Assembly: GCA_004764695.1 (NCBI GenBank)
Contig: SMSO01000031.1
Span: 4,697,048-4,761,047, forward strand
Source: Schizochytrium sp. TIO01
Taxonomy: Eukaryota > Sar > Bigyra > Thraustochytrida > Thraustochytriidae
Reading direction: 5' to 3'
DNA: 64,000 nucleotides
Below, piece by piece: positions 63,569 through 64,000 of the stretch. The position numbers and the translations under genes were made by a program. The notes under the pieces were generated by a model. The model searched no databases and was not told the origin of the DNA. It saw only the letters and a list, made by a program, of their open reading frames with translations. Each line of letters starts with the position of its first letter. Position 1 is the stretch's first letter.

Positions 63569-64000
63569 AGACCTACATGCGTACCATCATCTCCAGTCAA
63601 ATCGAATAGTCCAAGTTTTTCTTGCCAGAAACCCAAGGTGGCAACTAGCATTCGGTCGCGCTTCTTTGAAGTGCTAGCAGGTGCTCACTTATCCTGCTAC
63701 GCCTTTCCGCTGTGCTTTCCAGCATTACAAAAGTGGAAACGTCTTTCGACCAATTGGCGAGGCCTTGATGCGGAAAATGTCGCGCTCTCGTTACAAAAAA
63801 CAAAAGACATCGGTCAACGTCGTCGTCGTCGTCGAAACCAACCTGCGGATGTGACAAACCCTCGCAAACTCTCTGTCCTCGGCCTCGCTAGTGAGCGAGC
63901 GAGCGTGCGTGCGTGCTTGACATTCAGGCCAGAGCAGAGGCCAGGAAGCCGCGGCACTCTTCGCGATCGAATAGAGGGCTTCCTGTGCCATATAGTTGAC

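Larger units (their letters stand above)
57762..64000. other. Gene-free, repeat-bearing region to the window end
   Basis: No recognisable protein, tRNA or rRNA gene. It holds the AAAGCAAAC nonamer array (58479-58571), T/A-rich triplet and tetramer tracts (59674-59800), a G-run/poly-A tract at about 59968-59995, a short (TA)n at about 60190-60206, the 13-base repeat at 62106-62147 and the TACA array at 63477-63568. Open frames of 60-150 codons occur on both strands without consistent coding character. Confidence 0.5.

Noticed and set aside
45131-64000. CRISPR array or telomere among the many regular repeats
   Set aside because: Repeats are contiguous tandem units without unique spacers, and no TTAGGG-like array is present.

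Overview
The window looks like nuclear DNA of a protist. Its genes are eukaryotic (an ARIADNE-type RBR ubiquitin ligase, a SEL1L/HRD3 ER-degradation subunit, a CDIN1 nuclease, a giant multidomain ATPase), and the reading frames are very long with almost no sign of introns. Intergenic DNA is full of short tandem repeats. This combination resembles thraustochytrids (Labyrinthulomycetes, stramenopiles), but that placement is an inference; no rRNA or other marker gene is present to confirm it.

Layout. 1-491: C-terminal end of a coiled-coil protein. 1090-2925: unrecognised acidic-tailed protein. 3114-4130: CDIN1-like nuclease. 4131-9644: a 5.5 kb stretch, AT-rich in parts, with no supported gene. 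9645-34362: one giant gene of about 8,240 codons, read in two frames that meet at 26577-26588. It carries a DUF3638/DUF3645 superfamily-2-like ATPase core with LamG-like, ubiquitin-like, Tudor-like, thioredoxin, WWE, SPRY-like, SAM-like, zinc-finger and EF-hand modules. 34945-36168: unrecognised charged protein. 36445-39051 (minus): SEL1L/HRD3. 39931-41061: YchF/OLA1-type ATPase. 43323-45130: ARIADNE-like RBR ligase, also split over two frames, meeting at 43937-43943. 45131-64000: about 19 kb with no convincing gene, packed with micro- and minisatellites.

Three genes touch ubiquitin biology: the giant protein (ubiquitin-like and WWE modules), SEL1L/HRD3 (ER-associated degradation) and the RBR ligase. 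Eukaryotic gene order rarely implies a pathway, so this may be chance.

The most notable observation is that both broken reading frames break exactly at sequences known elsewhere to promote ribosomal frameshifting: UUU_CGA (+1) in the giant gene, and G_GGA_AAG (-1) in the RBR ligase. In both cases the joined product restores a conserved family. Single-base assembly errors in short homopolymers explain the same facts, and the two possibilities cannot be separated from this sequence alone. The RBR ligase additionally has a degenerate RING1 that lacks three of eight zinc ligands.
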